DNA of 64,000 nt from Ampullaceana balthica (taxonomy: Eukaryota > Mollusca > Gastropoda > Lymnaeidae): NCBI GenBank assembly GCA_944989445.1, contig CALYLW010000733.1:62001-126000 (forward strand), read 5' to 3'. Below the pieces are notes generated by a model, which was not told the origin of the DNA, searched no databases, and worked only from the letters and a program-made list of their open reading frames with translations. Numbering within the stretch: position 1 is the first letter of the stretch; each line of letters starts with the position of its first letter. A program made the translations under genes and the position numbers. This document shows positions 11,878 to 22,861 of this stretch, piece after piece.

Positions 11878-14128
11878 TAGGGTGATTACTATTTTCATTT
11901 TTTAAAATGAACCTGAAACCATTTACATTCGAGGAACAATTGTATGCAGATGATTGTACGAAACATTATTGTTTTTTAAATTGAAAAAAATGTTCCCCCA
12001 CCTTTTCATTTTCTTTTGTTCACACATAGCGCTGTTTGACTATTGGTTTCAAGTTCACATTGAATTTTTGTATGACGATCTAGACTGCTTTGAAACACAT
12101 TCCAGTCAGCTGTTTTCATTTGTTTATAAACAAGGCATCCTCATCTTCTAAACAGAAAAGGAATCCAAGGATTGCATCTGTTGAAAAGCTAACCAATCTC
12201 AAACAGATGCCGACAAACCGACAAAATCTTGGAAACTTAACTTTTTCTGAAACAGTGACTGGATTGAATCAAAATTATAATTACGGATATAGAATTGTTC
12301 TGGGGGGAAATTCTAGACGTTCCACTATTATCCAGCGCACTCACCAGAAAGAAACTCAATCGTCTGATTGATCTATATGACAAAAACAAAATGAAACCAT
12401 CTGATAAATTCACTGCAACACTATCATGTATTTGATGTTACCAACGTTAATGGAGTGTGGTAAAGCACAGAGGATAAAGACCTCTAGCAGAGGCAAGTTA
12501 AGAGTGGAGGAAATATTGGTTATTCAATGTTCAAACAAGCCCCTTTGGATTCAATCCACCAAAGGAAAGGAATTCGATTATCAAAAACTCAACGTCAAAC
12601 CAGCTCTTATCAATCGCAGCCCAAACAAACACATAAAACTGTCTCAGATCTTTGGATTCTGAAACCTCTGCTTCTTCACCCGAGTCGCCAACCTCTTCTT
12701 CCACTTAATCTTCTCCTGAATGCAAAAGAAATACCAAAGAGCAAGCACTATAACAGGGGGGTTTACTAGGACTGAATTTTGTTTCTAAACATAAAGCACA
12801 TGATGTTCTTGCAACCATTGCTGAACATGATCATGATGTGCTGATTCCAAGTCAGGCGGGTGTCTGGAAACGAGTAATCTCTGAGGGACAGAAAATGAAA
12901 ACCAAAATTGTTAAAAACTTAAAATCAAAGATCCCTATTGTCTCCTGTTTGATGGTAAAAGGGTACAAGGGGAAGATGTTCGAGTAGTTCTGCATAAAAA
13001 AAATATGACAACCGAACTCAAACTCGGTCTTCTTAAATGTGAGAGAGGTTCTGTCAAGGCCATTCACAAAGAACCACATCAGCTAATTTATGAATACGAT
13101 TTTTGGGAAAATATTTGCATGATAATCTGCGACACTACCGCAGTAATTACTGGTCGTTTGCATGGGATTGTAAAGCTCATACAGGGGGATGTCTTGAGCA
13201 AAGGCTTTCAGAAGCCACAATATATTGGCTGTCAGCACCATGTACTCTATCTTCTTCTGAAGCATGTCATGCATTTTCTTATTCAAGAGCAAACGAGCAA
13301 ACCAGAACTCAACTATTCATTCATTGACAAATTAACAGCCTCTCTTCAGGCTGACTACCCCCTCGTTGCGAAAGAGGATGTTAACACAGGCGAGAGCTCT
13401 GGATGGCGAGATGATTGCATGTTCTTATGTGAACTATGTCATGTTTATCGTCATTACAAAACAACTTCAAATTGACCTAGAATCAGCTGAAAAAAACTGC
13501 CAAATTTACACCAGGTAAGATAGAACTAACGTATTATATTCATTATTTTTTTATAACAGAGTGGGACAGCATCCTTGCTCCAGCATGCGACTTCATCTGC
13601 AACGAATGTGCAAATGCTTGGTTCCATTGGCAATGCTGCAATAAAAGATCATTCAATGAACATTTTACCTCATTCATCAAGATAAAATGCAAAAAATCAA
13701 TTAAGTGTTTAAAGACACATTGTTCAGTCTAGGAGTCATTTATTGACATTCCCAGATCTAACCAAATTACTGAACGTGCTGTAAAACTGTTGCAGGAACT
13801 TTATGCCCAATCCAGAAAACTTGATTTTTTGAATAAGAAGTTCATAGGAAAAAATATTTTTTAAACATTTCTTGTACATTTTGTACAGACTACTAAATGC
13901 TCTGTATCTTATCTTATTTGTTAATAAAAGTTGTTTAGTTATTACTATTACTCTTTTGAAATAAGCTAAAAAAATATGTTCTTTTTGTTTTTGAAAATTT
14001 TTTTGCTCACTTTTTTCTTCCTAAAAGGTGGGGGAACTTTTATTTGAAAAATAAAAAAATGCTATTTGTATTCTTCAATTAACAGTTCCTCGATTGCAAG
14101 TGGTTTCAAAAAAAATGTAATCACCCTA
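11878..14128 (+). mobile_element. hAT-type DNA transposon, complete ends, 2.25 kb
   Basis: The left end TAGGGTGATTAC is matched by an inverted copy (gtaatcaccct followed by a) at 14117-14128. Similarity continues inward for ~55 bp (gaaaccattt..., cgaggaac). The element is flanked by an identical 8-bp direct repeat, ACCTACAT, at 11870-11877 and 14129-14136. An 8-bp target duplication with TAGGG-type ends is the hallmark of the hAT superfamily. The inside carries a broken transposase-like reading frame (12150-13860). It inserted just downstream of the 3' end of gene 2. Confidence 0.9.
12150..13860 (+). pseudogene. Transposase-like protein of the 11878-14128 element, broken
   Basis: Pieces of one protein are spread over several frames. 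Recognisable parts are LNFVSKHKAHDVLATIAEH and VLIPSQAGVWKRVISEGQ near 12775-12890, FDGKRVQGEDVRVV near 12945-12985, and a longer open stretch at 13005-13475. That stretch contains LKLGLLKCERGSVKAIHKE, MIICDTTAVITGRLHG, PQYIGCQHHVLYLLLKHVM and SGWRDDCMFLCEL. The DTTA...TG and CQHH...LLLKHVM motifs resemble the catalytic Asp and the C-x-x-H region of hAT-like RNase H-fold transposases and match a family common as uncharacterised proteins in invertebrate genomes. The copy has frameshifts and no continuous frame, so it is not functional. Confidence 0.75.
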
Positions 14129-14481
14129 ACCTACATGATTTTAGCCTTAATGTTGGAAGTCAAAGATATCATAATGCAGTATCACATCGATCATCAAAAA
14201 AAAATATATACAGTGAACCTAACTGACATAATCAGATTTGGACACAATGTTCCGTGAGCATTCGGATTGTAAATCGTGTCTAGAATCAACTTCATTTAAA
14301 TTTGTTGAGATAAGAATCTTGAAAAATCTGCTCCATCGAATTATACTTTTTTTTCCAAAATCTTCTTTTTGTATATGCTTCACAATCTCCCATGAAAGTC
14401 GTAGTATTTGTCTTATAGTTTCACTACGTAGTCGCGCAGACTAACATATAAAGGGGATTCTTTACTAATCGAGTTAAAATT
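14129..14481. other. 3' flank / probable 3' UTR of gene 2
   Basis: Lies just downstream (minus sense) of the gene 2 stop codon. No further coding signal was seen. Confidence 0.35.
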
Positions 14482-15103
14482 TTAAAATGCACAGCTTCGA
14501 CAGTACGTTTCATCTGGTATTAAATAATCGGTCATGATATCCGGATCTGTTTCATTAATTTTCATTCCGATTACACGGTCATCATTTCTAAATACCTTGT
14601 TCCCTGTGTTTTTTTGGACACGTTCAGGTATCAAAAAATTGTAATACTGGTTCTCATAAATACCTTTGTGGTGAGATACACAGCGATCGTATGTATTTTT
14701 ATGGAAATATATTTTTAAAATAGAATTATTTATAAACGTATTGTTTACTTGCGTGTTTACATTAAATAATAAAATTTTATCTTTGTGAGGTAGCGGACCA
14801 GCATTTTCGAGATCTATATAGCTGTAATCTTGATAAGGACTTGAACAAGAAGCATATAAAGGACTAGTTTCACAGTCTTTATCTTCAATGTGCGCTTGTT
14901 GATCGACATACGCCGTTTTTATTACTCTCTGACCTGGAAGAGGAGGCGGAGTATCTGACCTAGCAGGATTTACATTTCCTGTCTCATTAAATATATTAAA
15001 TATGCCTCATTTATTTCATTATATTGATATTCAAGCAAATTGCCATTTCTTTGCATGATTTCGTAGACGTCTTCATTGTTTGTATAATCAGCGGACGATG
15101 CAT
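14482..15103 (-). CDS. Gene 2, terminal exon: tyrosine-rich cytoplasmic tail
   Basis: Read on the minus strand after acceptor ttcttcttaag, phase 1, matching the donor phase of the transmembrane exon at 18364-18462; the split codon gives Asp. It encodes ~206 residues ending ...DETYCRSCAF and a TAA at 14484-14482. There are about 16 tyrosines, many in SH2-ligand-like contexts: DYTNN (YxN), VYEIM (YxxM), QYNEI (YxxI), DYSYIDL (YxxI/YxxL), IYENQYYNFL (YxN, YxxL) and DYLIP (YxxP). A proline-rich DTPPPLPG lies near residue 50. This is the composition of a phosphorylated signalling tail, but actual kinases or partners are unknown. One base appears to be missing near 15003: the frame ends at a stop after LMRQEM unless shifted by one, after which it stays open for ~170 codons. 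This could be a real mutation or a consensus error. Confidence 0.75.
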
Positions 15104-15364
15104 CTTAAGAAGAAAAACATGTATACATTATTACTCACAAAATGACCCGCTTAAATTATTGCCAACGATATATAAATAGAGTGTTAGTTGTAAAAAGTAA
15201 AATAAAACTAACCTTTAGCTTGTTCATGTGCCAAATTTCGGTTCGGATAAAAAAGATAAAATATTTTAAACTTTGAAAAATATATTAAAGAACTTAAGGA
15301 ATTAAAATGAACAGTTAAAAAAATAAAAATAAAATCAGAGATTTTTACTATTTAATAAAAACAA

Positions 15365-15850
15365 CCCGTAAAAAACCAAGTTTTTGACTATATATCATTT
15401 ACGTATGAGACGTAACTAAAAGAATGTTCATTATAACACGCAGCGCAAGTCCATCCAAAATACAAAATTGCAGTTGTGTCGTAAAACGTGTTTAATATAA
15501 TGCGCACCGATCAGGAATAGGTTTATAAAAAGTGTTGTCAGTAAAATACGCACCTTATTGCGCGACAGAAAGGTTGTTCAATATAATACGCACCGCGACG
15601 CTCTATCTCAAAAAATAGCATGATACATAGGAATAAATAAAATAATCTAAAAAACCAATAATTTAATTACGGTACATGCGATCGATCTGAAATTTTGATA
15701 CATTGTTTTTATCATCGGTACAAAACTGCCTGCAAAATTTCAGCTCGCTATCTTGCGAGCAAGTGGGTTAAAAATCGATCAAAAGTTTTGCCGACAAGCA
15801 GCAAGCAAGCAAGGTCGGCCGCAGACACCACGAGTTAATATAAAGGATTT
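15365..15850 (+). repeat. R1-family repeat copy in a gene 2 intron
   Basis: Starts acccgtaaaaaaccaagttttt and ends gagttaatataaaggattt, with the same internal blocks as 6187-6690 (gcgcagcgcaag, gcgcgacagaaaggttgtt, gatcgatctgaaatttt). Confidence 0.75.
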
Positions 15851-17848
15851 AAAAAATACAAGCACAATTTTAAAAAAAGAAAGAAAACAAAATGTAATTG
15901 GATCTATGATAAATCACATATTTTAAAAAAATGAGAGATTTCATGAAAACAAAATACAATTTAGGAGTTTATAAGTTTAAATTCATTTTACTACATATTC
16001 TTGGAATTAAAAGTATTTTTTGCTTTTATATCAAATGTTTTAAATTGTATCCAATTAACGTACTTCATTGTGTTAACATTTTTTCGCATATTTTTTTATA
16101 ATTTAAATTTTTTTTTGTAAGTTTTTTATTATTTATGATACTGTGGTTTGAGATTCAGAGTCTTAATGTATGGTGACTATTTATCAGCAATAAATCAATC
16201 AGAGCTTTCATTTTTTTTTAAACGCAATTAACCCATATCTTCTCTGGAATATTCAAATCCGTCTGAATCCGTGAACAATACACGATTTTTTAAAGAAATA
16301 CCATTATATTTATTTTTTCTTAATAGATCTGGGAATTTAATAAAGGACCGTGTGCAGCAGGGTTGTTTAAAGATGTGTACAAAGACGAAAATGTTCCATT
16401 AATTAAAATATGCACGTTTTGTATAATAAACTACATTTCATATGTATTAAGACTGAGAACATACTCGCATGTTTTTAAATCATCGTATTGTAGTTGTTGA
16501 TTATGTTTTTTTTTGTTCATGTTTTTGTAATTTGTGAAAATAATAATACTTAGAAAGAATATCGAGACATTATAAATTGCTTCTTCAATCATTAGAAAAT
16601 AGCAAAACATTGATAAATAACGATTAAGTTATTGGATAAAGATACGCATGTACTACTACATGACCTAATATAACAAAATTGTATTGAAAATATACAGAGC
16701 AGAAATTTCTTGGTCCAAAGTTGATTTATATTTAAAATTAAAATGATGCAATATTTTCATTTTCTGATTCAGAAAAATAACACAAATGCAAATGGATTTT
16801 TCCAATCAGATGCCGGGATTTTCGTACACATTACAGCACATAACTACATCGTATTTTTTAAATGAATACTCACATTTTTAAACTGAATGGATTTTTGCAT
16901 AATTTAACTGCATAGTATTTTGTACACAATAATTTTATAGTTTATGTACTTTTGATACAAGTCTTGGGTTGTTACACAATACATCAATGAGATGCTAGTT
17001 AATTATTCTCGATTAATCCTTGGTCTTGTAAAAAGTTAAGAGCCGGCGTATTTGTTCCGTTAAATCGGCATGTGCTCTTTGCTTTTTTAGAGAACCGCTG
17101 CAAATTTAGAGATGAGGTGTTCCCAAGTTGAATTACTTCAAATAGTGCAGTGATTATCCGTCCATACAGCCATACGATAGTGACAGAATATTATTGTCTA
17201 TTCGCTCAGCCACGGAAAGCCAGAGTAAAACATTGAGTGCCTGTTTGGTATGGTGTTGCCTTCTCGTCCGCAACACATGAGCCCCCAAGCATTTTGTACT
17301 TTCTGGTGTCTCTACAGAAAGTTTAACGGCAATGCAGAGATACTACTGTTGCACTAATCCAGTTTAGAATGTGCTAAGAAAGACCCAAGGAACAACGATT
17401 AAAAAACACACGGCTTTACTAAAAAATAATATAGAAGTCCATCATGAGTTACTCTTAATATAGAAACCAAGATGTCTAACGATGTGGCACAATGTAATGT
17501 CAGAAGTTCCAGTATTTTATCGATAATATGAATATTTCCAATATTGTAAATGTATAATTAAACATGATCTTATCTTCGAAATAAATGAATCTTAAATGCA
17601 TACAATGAATTCCAAATAATAATAATAAAAATTACCTCCAGAAGTAAATAATTCCAACACATTTTAAACGATTTTTTATCATTCAAAAATTCATTTTTTA
17701 AAGCCCCTTCAATGATCATGGAATTTAAAATCCATGTGGAAATGTTATCAAAACGGACTTTAATATCCATTGGTTTATTATTGTTTTAGTGTTTACTGAA
17801 AAAATGTTATGTAAATAGCAGCATTTATTAAATTAAAAAATATTACAT
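15851..17848. other. Gene 2 intron; GC-richer patch at 17030-17400 unassigned
   Basis: Mostly AT-rich. The patch at about 17030-17400 is compositionally different and on the minus strand contains an acceptor-like cacctcatctctaaatttgcag followed by a short open frame. Its phase does not fit the transmembrane exon without an immediate stop. I could not decide whether it is a repeat, a pseudo-exon or an alternative terminal exon. Confidence 0.3.
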
Positions 17849-18140
17849 TATCTTATCTTATCTTATCTATACAGACGCTCCTTCAATGCAGAAGATAGTT
17901 GCGTCCACAGACCATGACAGATGATCTGTTGGCAAGTGATGCAGCGTTCACAGGCCACGGCTTTGTGGGTTCCACGCATTACCCAGCCGCCTAACTACAT
18001 GTAGTATTCGGTACCCATTCGGAGCGGGGTGACTCAGGGACGCCCTGGGCCCCGTGAACAAACCCTTGCCTTCACACGGCATCGAACCCGTGACAATCGG
18101 TACGACAGTCCAGTGCGCTGCCACTCGACCACCGCGTCCC
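17849..18140 (-). mobile_element. tRNA-derived SINE with LINE-like tail
   Basis: On the minus strand the element starts gggacgcggtgg and has an A-box-like TGGTCGAGTGG (plus 18121-18131) and a B box GGTTCGATGCC (plus 18078-18088), the internal promoter of a tRNA-derived SINE; the A box is Leu/Ser-tRNA-like. The unrelated body is followed by a tail with atcttctgcattgaaggagc, gtctgtatagataagataag and a short pentamer repeat. That tail matches the 3' end of the LINE at 18600-19855, so the SINE probably uses that LINE's machinery. Confidence 0.85.
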
Positions 18141-18363
18141 ATAAATACATAAATATATTCGTTTATTCAGCTAATCTTAACAATCTATTGATTAAAATTA
18201 TTATTATTTTTCTTTTTTTCTCTTTTTTAATAAAAAAAAATTAAGAACATAAATTTCGAATGAATTTTTTAAATCGTATTATGAAAGTAAAATTAATAGT
18301 TTTATTGTCAACGAATTCTCATTAGTTCTGAGTTTTTTTTTATAGAATAACTTTGATTCTTAC

Positions 18364-18462
18364 CTTTGATTATGATAAGAATTATAATGCCATGTAACAC
18401 AAGCAGACCAACTCCTGTGCCCATGAAATAAAGAGTTGGGATGTTCAATTCTTCAGGTGTAT
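18364..18462 (-). CDS. Gene 2, transmembrane exon
   Basis: Minus strand: acceptor ...cttcactttaag, donor gtaaga, 99 bp, phase 1-1. It encodes 32 whole codons: TPEELNIPTLYFMGTGVG followed by the hydrophobic LLVLHGIIILIIIK. This is one membrane-spanning helix of ~22 residues ending in Lys, the usual stop-transfer charge on the cytoplasmic side of a type I protein. The downstream partner (14482-15103) joins in phase and supplies the tail. The upstream joint to the CTLD exon at 20437-20571 is not resolved: that exon ends in phase 0 and this one begins in phase 1, so at least one exon between them is missing, possibly disturbed by the LINE. Confidence 0.85.
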
Positions 18463-18599
18463 CTTAAAGTGAAGAAAACTGAATTTTAAAACATATAATA
18501 TTATCTGACATATTACTTTGATATTAGTAATACCTGTAAATTACTAAAACACATAATATATAGTAGAATAGTTAACCATTTTGACAAATATAATGCCCT

Positions 18600-19855
18600 A
18601 TGACCACATCAACACGGCTTTAGAAAAAAACAGATCATGAGAAACACAATTAATAGGTTTAATAGATGAACTATCAAAAGGCTTAGACAAAAATGATCAA
18701 ATAGATACAATATTACTAGACTTCTCAAAAGCATTTGACAAAGTTCACCACCTTAGTTTACTTAAAAAACTTAACTACTTTGGAATCTCAGGTTCCTTAC
18801 ATCACTGGATCCAAGACTTCCTTTTGGGCAGGGAGCAAACTGTAATAATTAATGGATCTAAATCTGCACCAATAAAGGTTAACTCAGGAGTTCCACAAGG
18901 AACTGTGCTAGGTCCCTTACTCTTTTTAATTTATATAAATGATTTACCCAACAACATCTCAACAGGTACAAAAGTTAGGTTATTTGCTGATGATTGTATA
19001 ATCTATAGAACAATTAAATCAGAACAAGACAGCAAAATTTTACAAAAAGACTTAGATGAATTGATAAAATGGGAAACTAACTGGAGTATGTCTTTCCACC
19101 CAGAAAAGTGTCAACTGTTAAGAGTAACAAAGAAAAAGAAACAAATAAATTCAAAATATTACATTCATGGAAAAGAACTGACCCAAACTAAAGATGCAAA
19201 ATACTTAGGAGTCTTAATAAATGAGAAACTATCATGGAATCCCCATGTCAATGAAGTTATTAAAAAATCAAACAAAACCTTAGGCTTTATAAAAAGAACT
19301 TTAACAAATGTAATAGAGATATAAAACTAAAATGCTACCTCACTTTGGTGAGACCTGTACTAGAATATGCATCTTCTGTATGGGACCCATCCACCAAAGA
19401 AAACATTGATAAACTAGAACAAATTCAAAAAAGAGCTGCCAGATTCATTACTGGAGAATATTCGAAACTGACAAGAATAACACCATTAGTTAAATCATTA
19501 AACCTTGAAACACTAGAGGATAGAAGAACCAAGAGCAAAGTAGTAATCATACATAAAGCAATTAATTCTAATTTAGAAATACAACACAAAGATAACTTAA
19601 TACAACCCTCAGATAGACATAAGGATAAAAACACCTTTCTTATTCCGTATGCAAGAACAAACACATACAAGTTTTCCTTCTTCCCGTCCGGAATTCGGGC
19701 GTGGAATGGGTTGCCTGAAGAATCCAGGAAAACCAACACTTTATCAACATTTAAATCTCTAATAAAAATGCAGGACTAAACACAAACCATAGATAAGCGT
19801 AGGACGCAATAATCTTCTGTATAGAAGGAGCGTCTGTAAACAGATAAGATAAGAT
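18600..19855 (+). mobile_element. 5'-truncated LINE (CR1/jockey-type reverse transcriptase)
   Basis: Encodes the reverse transcriptase from the fingers onward: LLDFSKAFDKVHH, then SGVPQGTVLGPLLFLIYIND, then RLFADDCIIY with the catalytic ADD. A thumb region follows (HPEKCQLL, YLGVLI) and then a C-terminal part ending SFFPSGIRAWNGLPEES...SLIKMQD. Frame breaks occur near 18640 (with a stop) and near 19297, where one base is missing compared with the copy at 27985. The 3' UTR contains gcgtaggacgcaataatctt, gaaggagcgtctgtaaacag and a (GATAA)n tail. It is inserted in the plus sense within a minus-strand gene 2 intron. Confidence 0.9.
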
Positions 19856-20171
19856 AAGATAGTTTCTGTATACTCAGCAATAACTGATAAGAGAATAATG
19901 AAAGAGAGATATTAAAAAAAATTATACACATAGTAGAACCATTGAAATTCAAATACTAAAATACTCTGTAATAGTTTTTAAAGTTACCTCCAGGTTCCCT
20001 TTATAACTATACACCTTACTTATCATATTTGTATTACAAAAAACATTTCATTTATTTGCCTAAAATTAATTTTTCCACCTAAAGTTAAAATTGACATGTA
20101 ACCATTTTTCCCTAGTTTTTTGTTTTTTTTAATATTTTAAAACTAAATTTTATTAAAGTTAAATTAATATC

Positions 20172-20176
<5 letters not shown>

Positions 20177-20246
<70 letters not shown>
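20177..20246. repeat. (TA)n microsatellite
   Basis: A perfect TA run in a gene 2 intron. Confidence 0.95.
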
Positions 20247-20247
<1 letters not shown>

Positions 20248-20436
20248 TGACAAATGTACCGTCTTGGGCAAATAACAATTTTATGCATCGCTATACCTAT
20301 AGAAAAGATAGTTTTATATAATTTAAATTTGTGTATATTATGTCTTCTTACTATAATTATGTATATAATTGAAAGAATTTAGGTAACATTTTTTTAATGT
20401 GTTGGTAAACGAAGGATCGTAGTAACACGTTCTTAC

Positions 20437-20571
20437 ATTAATTGTTAAATAAATATCTTTTTTAGCTTGACATAAGTAGGCATTTGTCTCGTTACATCGA
20501 GCAATCGTCCACTTTCCCTGGTAATCATAATGTATGTCGATGTAGCGCTTAATTTTTCCACAATTTGTTTG
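20437..20571 (-). CDS. Gene 2, CTLD exon 3 (C-terminal third)
   Basis: Minus strand: acceptor ...aattcatttag, donor gtaaga, 135 bp, phase 0-0. It encodes QTNCGKIKRYIDIHYD, then YQGKWTIARCNETNAYLCQ and a short linker. This is the C-terminal part of a CTLD with three of the conserved cysteines. GKWTIARC occupies the usual W-N-D-x-x-C position, but Asn-Asp is replaced by Thr-Ile, so calcium-dependent sugar binding is unlikely. It joins in phase 0 to the exon at 21286-21401 to make ...SITNWE|QTNCGK. Confidence 0.8.
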
Positions 20572-20708
20572 CTAAATGAATTAATTCATTTTAGGATTAT
20601 AGAAACATATATTGTCAATACTTTTTTATACACATAAAAATGATTAATATTTAAAAGAATTGTAGAAAATATTGTTTTACAAAAGATATATATAATAACC
20701 GTAATTAA

Positions 20709-21010
20709 TAATACTAGTATACTCCGCAGACTTGCTCATAGATAGTGCAACGAACGGGGGAAAGAACGGACACAAGACAGCACCACGACGAAATGAAAAC
20801 TACGGGAGTGAACGTCGGGTGGGAGGGGGGGTTGGAAGCCGATAAATTGTTTGTCACGAGCCAGGCGCACTGCGGTTGTTGTTACTTTCCCCCACCCTGC
20901 TCCACCCTAGCTTTCCAAACATAAACTGTGATTGGTCGACACTAGCGAGGGTCATATGCCTTGCTTATTTCCTTACGTCTGGTTCTTGTCCTAAATTCTA
21001 GTGAATTATA
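20709..21010 (+). repeat. ~300-bp interspersed repeat (family R2)
   Basis: Begins tactagtatactccgcagac followed by ttgctcatagatagtgcaa. It contains gaacggacacaagacagcac, a gcactgcggttgttgttac block, and cataaactgtgattggtcga near the end. Copies lie at 26491-26805 and inverted at 61620-61890. No coding potential was seen. Confidence 0.75.
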
Positions 21011-21040
21011 TTAATGATATGGGATATATGTTGATTTTGT

Positions 21041-21082
21041 CAATAGTGACCCGTAAAAGGAGCGTCTCTAACAGATAAAATT
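21041..21082 (+). mobile_element. LINE 3'-tail remnant
   Basis: aaaaggagcgtctctaacag followed by ataaaa resembles the 3' end of the LINE family at 18600-19855. Confidence 0.45.
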
Positions 21083-21285
21083 TTAAGTAAGTCCAAAAAT
21101 ACATGATCAGTCGGCATGTAGTTATGTCTCCGCACAATTGAAAAAACAACAACATTTAAATGCATACTATTTCCTGAAATGTGAGCACTGACTCTCAAAC
21201 GGATAATACCGTTTTTGCATCTTATATATATGAAATTATGAAATTCCTGCTTTAATACAGCACTGTTTGTAAGTATGTGTGGTAC

Positions 21286-21401
21286 TTCCCAGTTTGTAAT
21301 AGACACCCTAGAGTTTTCCTCCCAAGTAGAATATCCCATCCTGTAGTTAGTGCATATCCAGATGTCGTTTGTGATGTTTTCCATGATGATATTAATTAAA
21401 T
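21286..21401 (-). CDS. Gene 2, CTLD exon 2 (middle third)
   Basis: Minus strand: acceptor ...agtttctatag, donor read as gtacca after GGGAA; 116 bp, phase 1 to 0. It encodes LINIIMENITNDIWICTNYR, then MGYSTWEENSRVSITNWE. This is the CTLD core: WIC in place of WIG, then the S-T-W...V-x-x-x-NW loop. It joins the N-terminal exon through a split Tyr codon (SQAEQ-Y-LIN). An open frame continues to 21040 past the proposed donor, but that part loses CTLD similarity and runs into the LINE-tail remnant, so I treat it as intron. The donor is weak, so this boundary is the least certain. Confidence 0.75.
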
Positions 21402-21654
21402 CTATAGAAACTATCTAGATCGCCACATAGCCATTAGCATGTCCTTAAATGTAACAATAACTCATTTTAATGATTTATAACTATCCAATCTTTACGGTTA
21501 AGTTTTATTTCCAATTTCTCAGTGGGAAAATGTAGACACATTTTGCAAAAGTCTACTGTTTAAAATTATGCTTAACTCTTAAACCATTTGCAATAAAATA
21601 AACAGAACAAATTAAAATATACATAGGATTGCTTTTTTGTTTCATCACATTAAT

Positions 21655-22760
21655 TCACTGTGGTCCAAGGTTGTCATTGCCAGGGCGGGGCTGGAAGATA
21701 AGCATCCGCTCCTCTAGAAATGCCCTAAAAGTATTGAGTCTCTTAATGCCTCTGTCAACCAAAATCCAGCTCCTGGCCTTCTCGCGTGGCTCACGCAAAA
21801 GCCCGGTGGACCATGTTTCTACTAACAGGAAAAGGGATGAAGGCGGCCAACTGGCGCCTCAAAACCAGTAGCTTTGGGTAGATGAGACTCGTTAACCATG
21901 GTCGGTAGCTCATCTAGGAGAGGGAAACTCTTATTCTAAACCTCCGCTGCCTTGCGGCTAAACCCTCATGGGAAAGGCTAGGGGAGTAAACACCAAAAGA
22001 AAATCAGGAAATGGAGCTCCTAAGGCGGTATGCTATTGAAAAAAATTGCATTCCGGCAGCTCCTGTGACGCGAATGGTGCCAAGCCGTATTGACATTAGT
22101 CGTTCAATTGAATCCACCCTTGGCGTGGAGAGGGGGGATCTGCTGTTTGGGCAGCAGCTGGTTCTCCATAGTAACACGCCCAGGGCTTTATCTTTACTGG
22201 AGAGGACACTCCAGCATCGCCGCAAGGTGTGAACACAACACGGGAAGCAGCAGTTTACCGGTTATAAGCCATAGCTCAATTGGCGTAGAGCTAGGCGCCA
22301 GGGGTTGCTTCTGACGGTGGGAGAGATCACCATGTCTCAATGGATCGCTACCGCCCGCCTCAAGCTGGGCAGCCCCCAGCCAATAAGGTGCTATCCCGCC
22401 ATGGCCTACCTGCTCCACTGGGTGCGTGGAGCTCAGAGGAACTTCTCAACAAGTAGTTCAGTAAATCCTGCACCTAGAAATTAGATAAGAAGACTCCAGC
22501 TCTTCGCCTAGCAAGCTGGAACGTTAGGACTATGTGTCCAGGCATTACTGCCGACCTGCAGCTTATTGATGATGCCAGGAAGACAGCATCATTGACAGGG
22601 AGCTTGCCAGACTAAACATCGACATTGCCTGCCTTCATGAGACTAGACTCCCAGAAAGTGGTACCATAAAAGAATGCAACTACACTTTCTTCTGGCAGGG
22701 TGGACCAATGGACACACCAAGGCAACATGGGGTTGGTTTTGCCATAAAAATGGACTCTGC
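21655..22760 (+). mobile_element. LINE 5' fragment with partial endonuclease
   Basis: The segment at 21655-22450 is compositionally GC-rich and contains a 5'-leader-like region (ctcatctaggagagggaaac, ctgccttgcggctaaaccc). From 22505 it encodes LRLASWNVRTMCPGI, then after a frameshift near 22590 IDRELARLNIDIACLHETRL, then TFFWQGGPM and QHGVGFAIK. This is the start of an APE-type endonuclease as found in RTE-like LINEs. The rest of the element is absent. Related leader sequence lies at 31600-31680. Confidence 0.75.
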
Positions 22761-22861
22761 TCCTCCATAGAACATTAATTCATTAATTAAGCCTTTGGAA
22801 TAATAGCTTAAATCTTTCACTTATATAAACATACTTCAGTCTTTTCTGTGTTTGTACTTAC

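Noticed and set aside
19425..19739. 104-residue minus-strand frame, repeated at 28149-28463
   Set aside because: Antisense shadow of the LINE reverse transcriptase C-terminal region.
21040..21285. Extension of the CTLD exon frame past 21286 to a stop at 21040
   Set aside because: CTLD similarity ends at SITNWE and resumes in phase at 20571; the extension ends in a LINE-tail remnant, so it is read as intron.
22004..22418. Four short frames on both strands
   Set aside because: They lie in the GC-rich leader of a LINE fragment and overlap each other.
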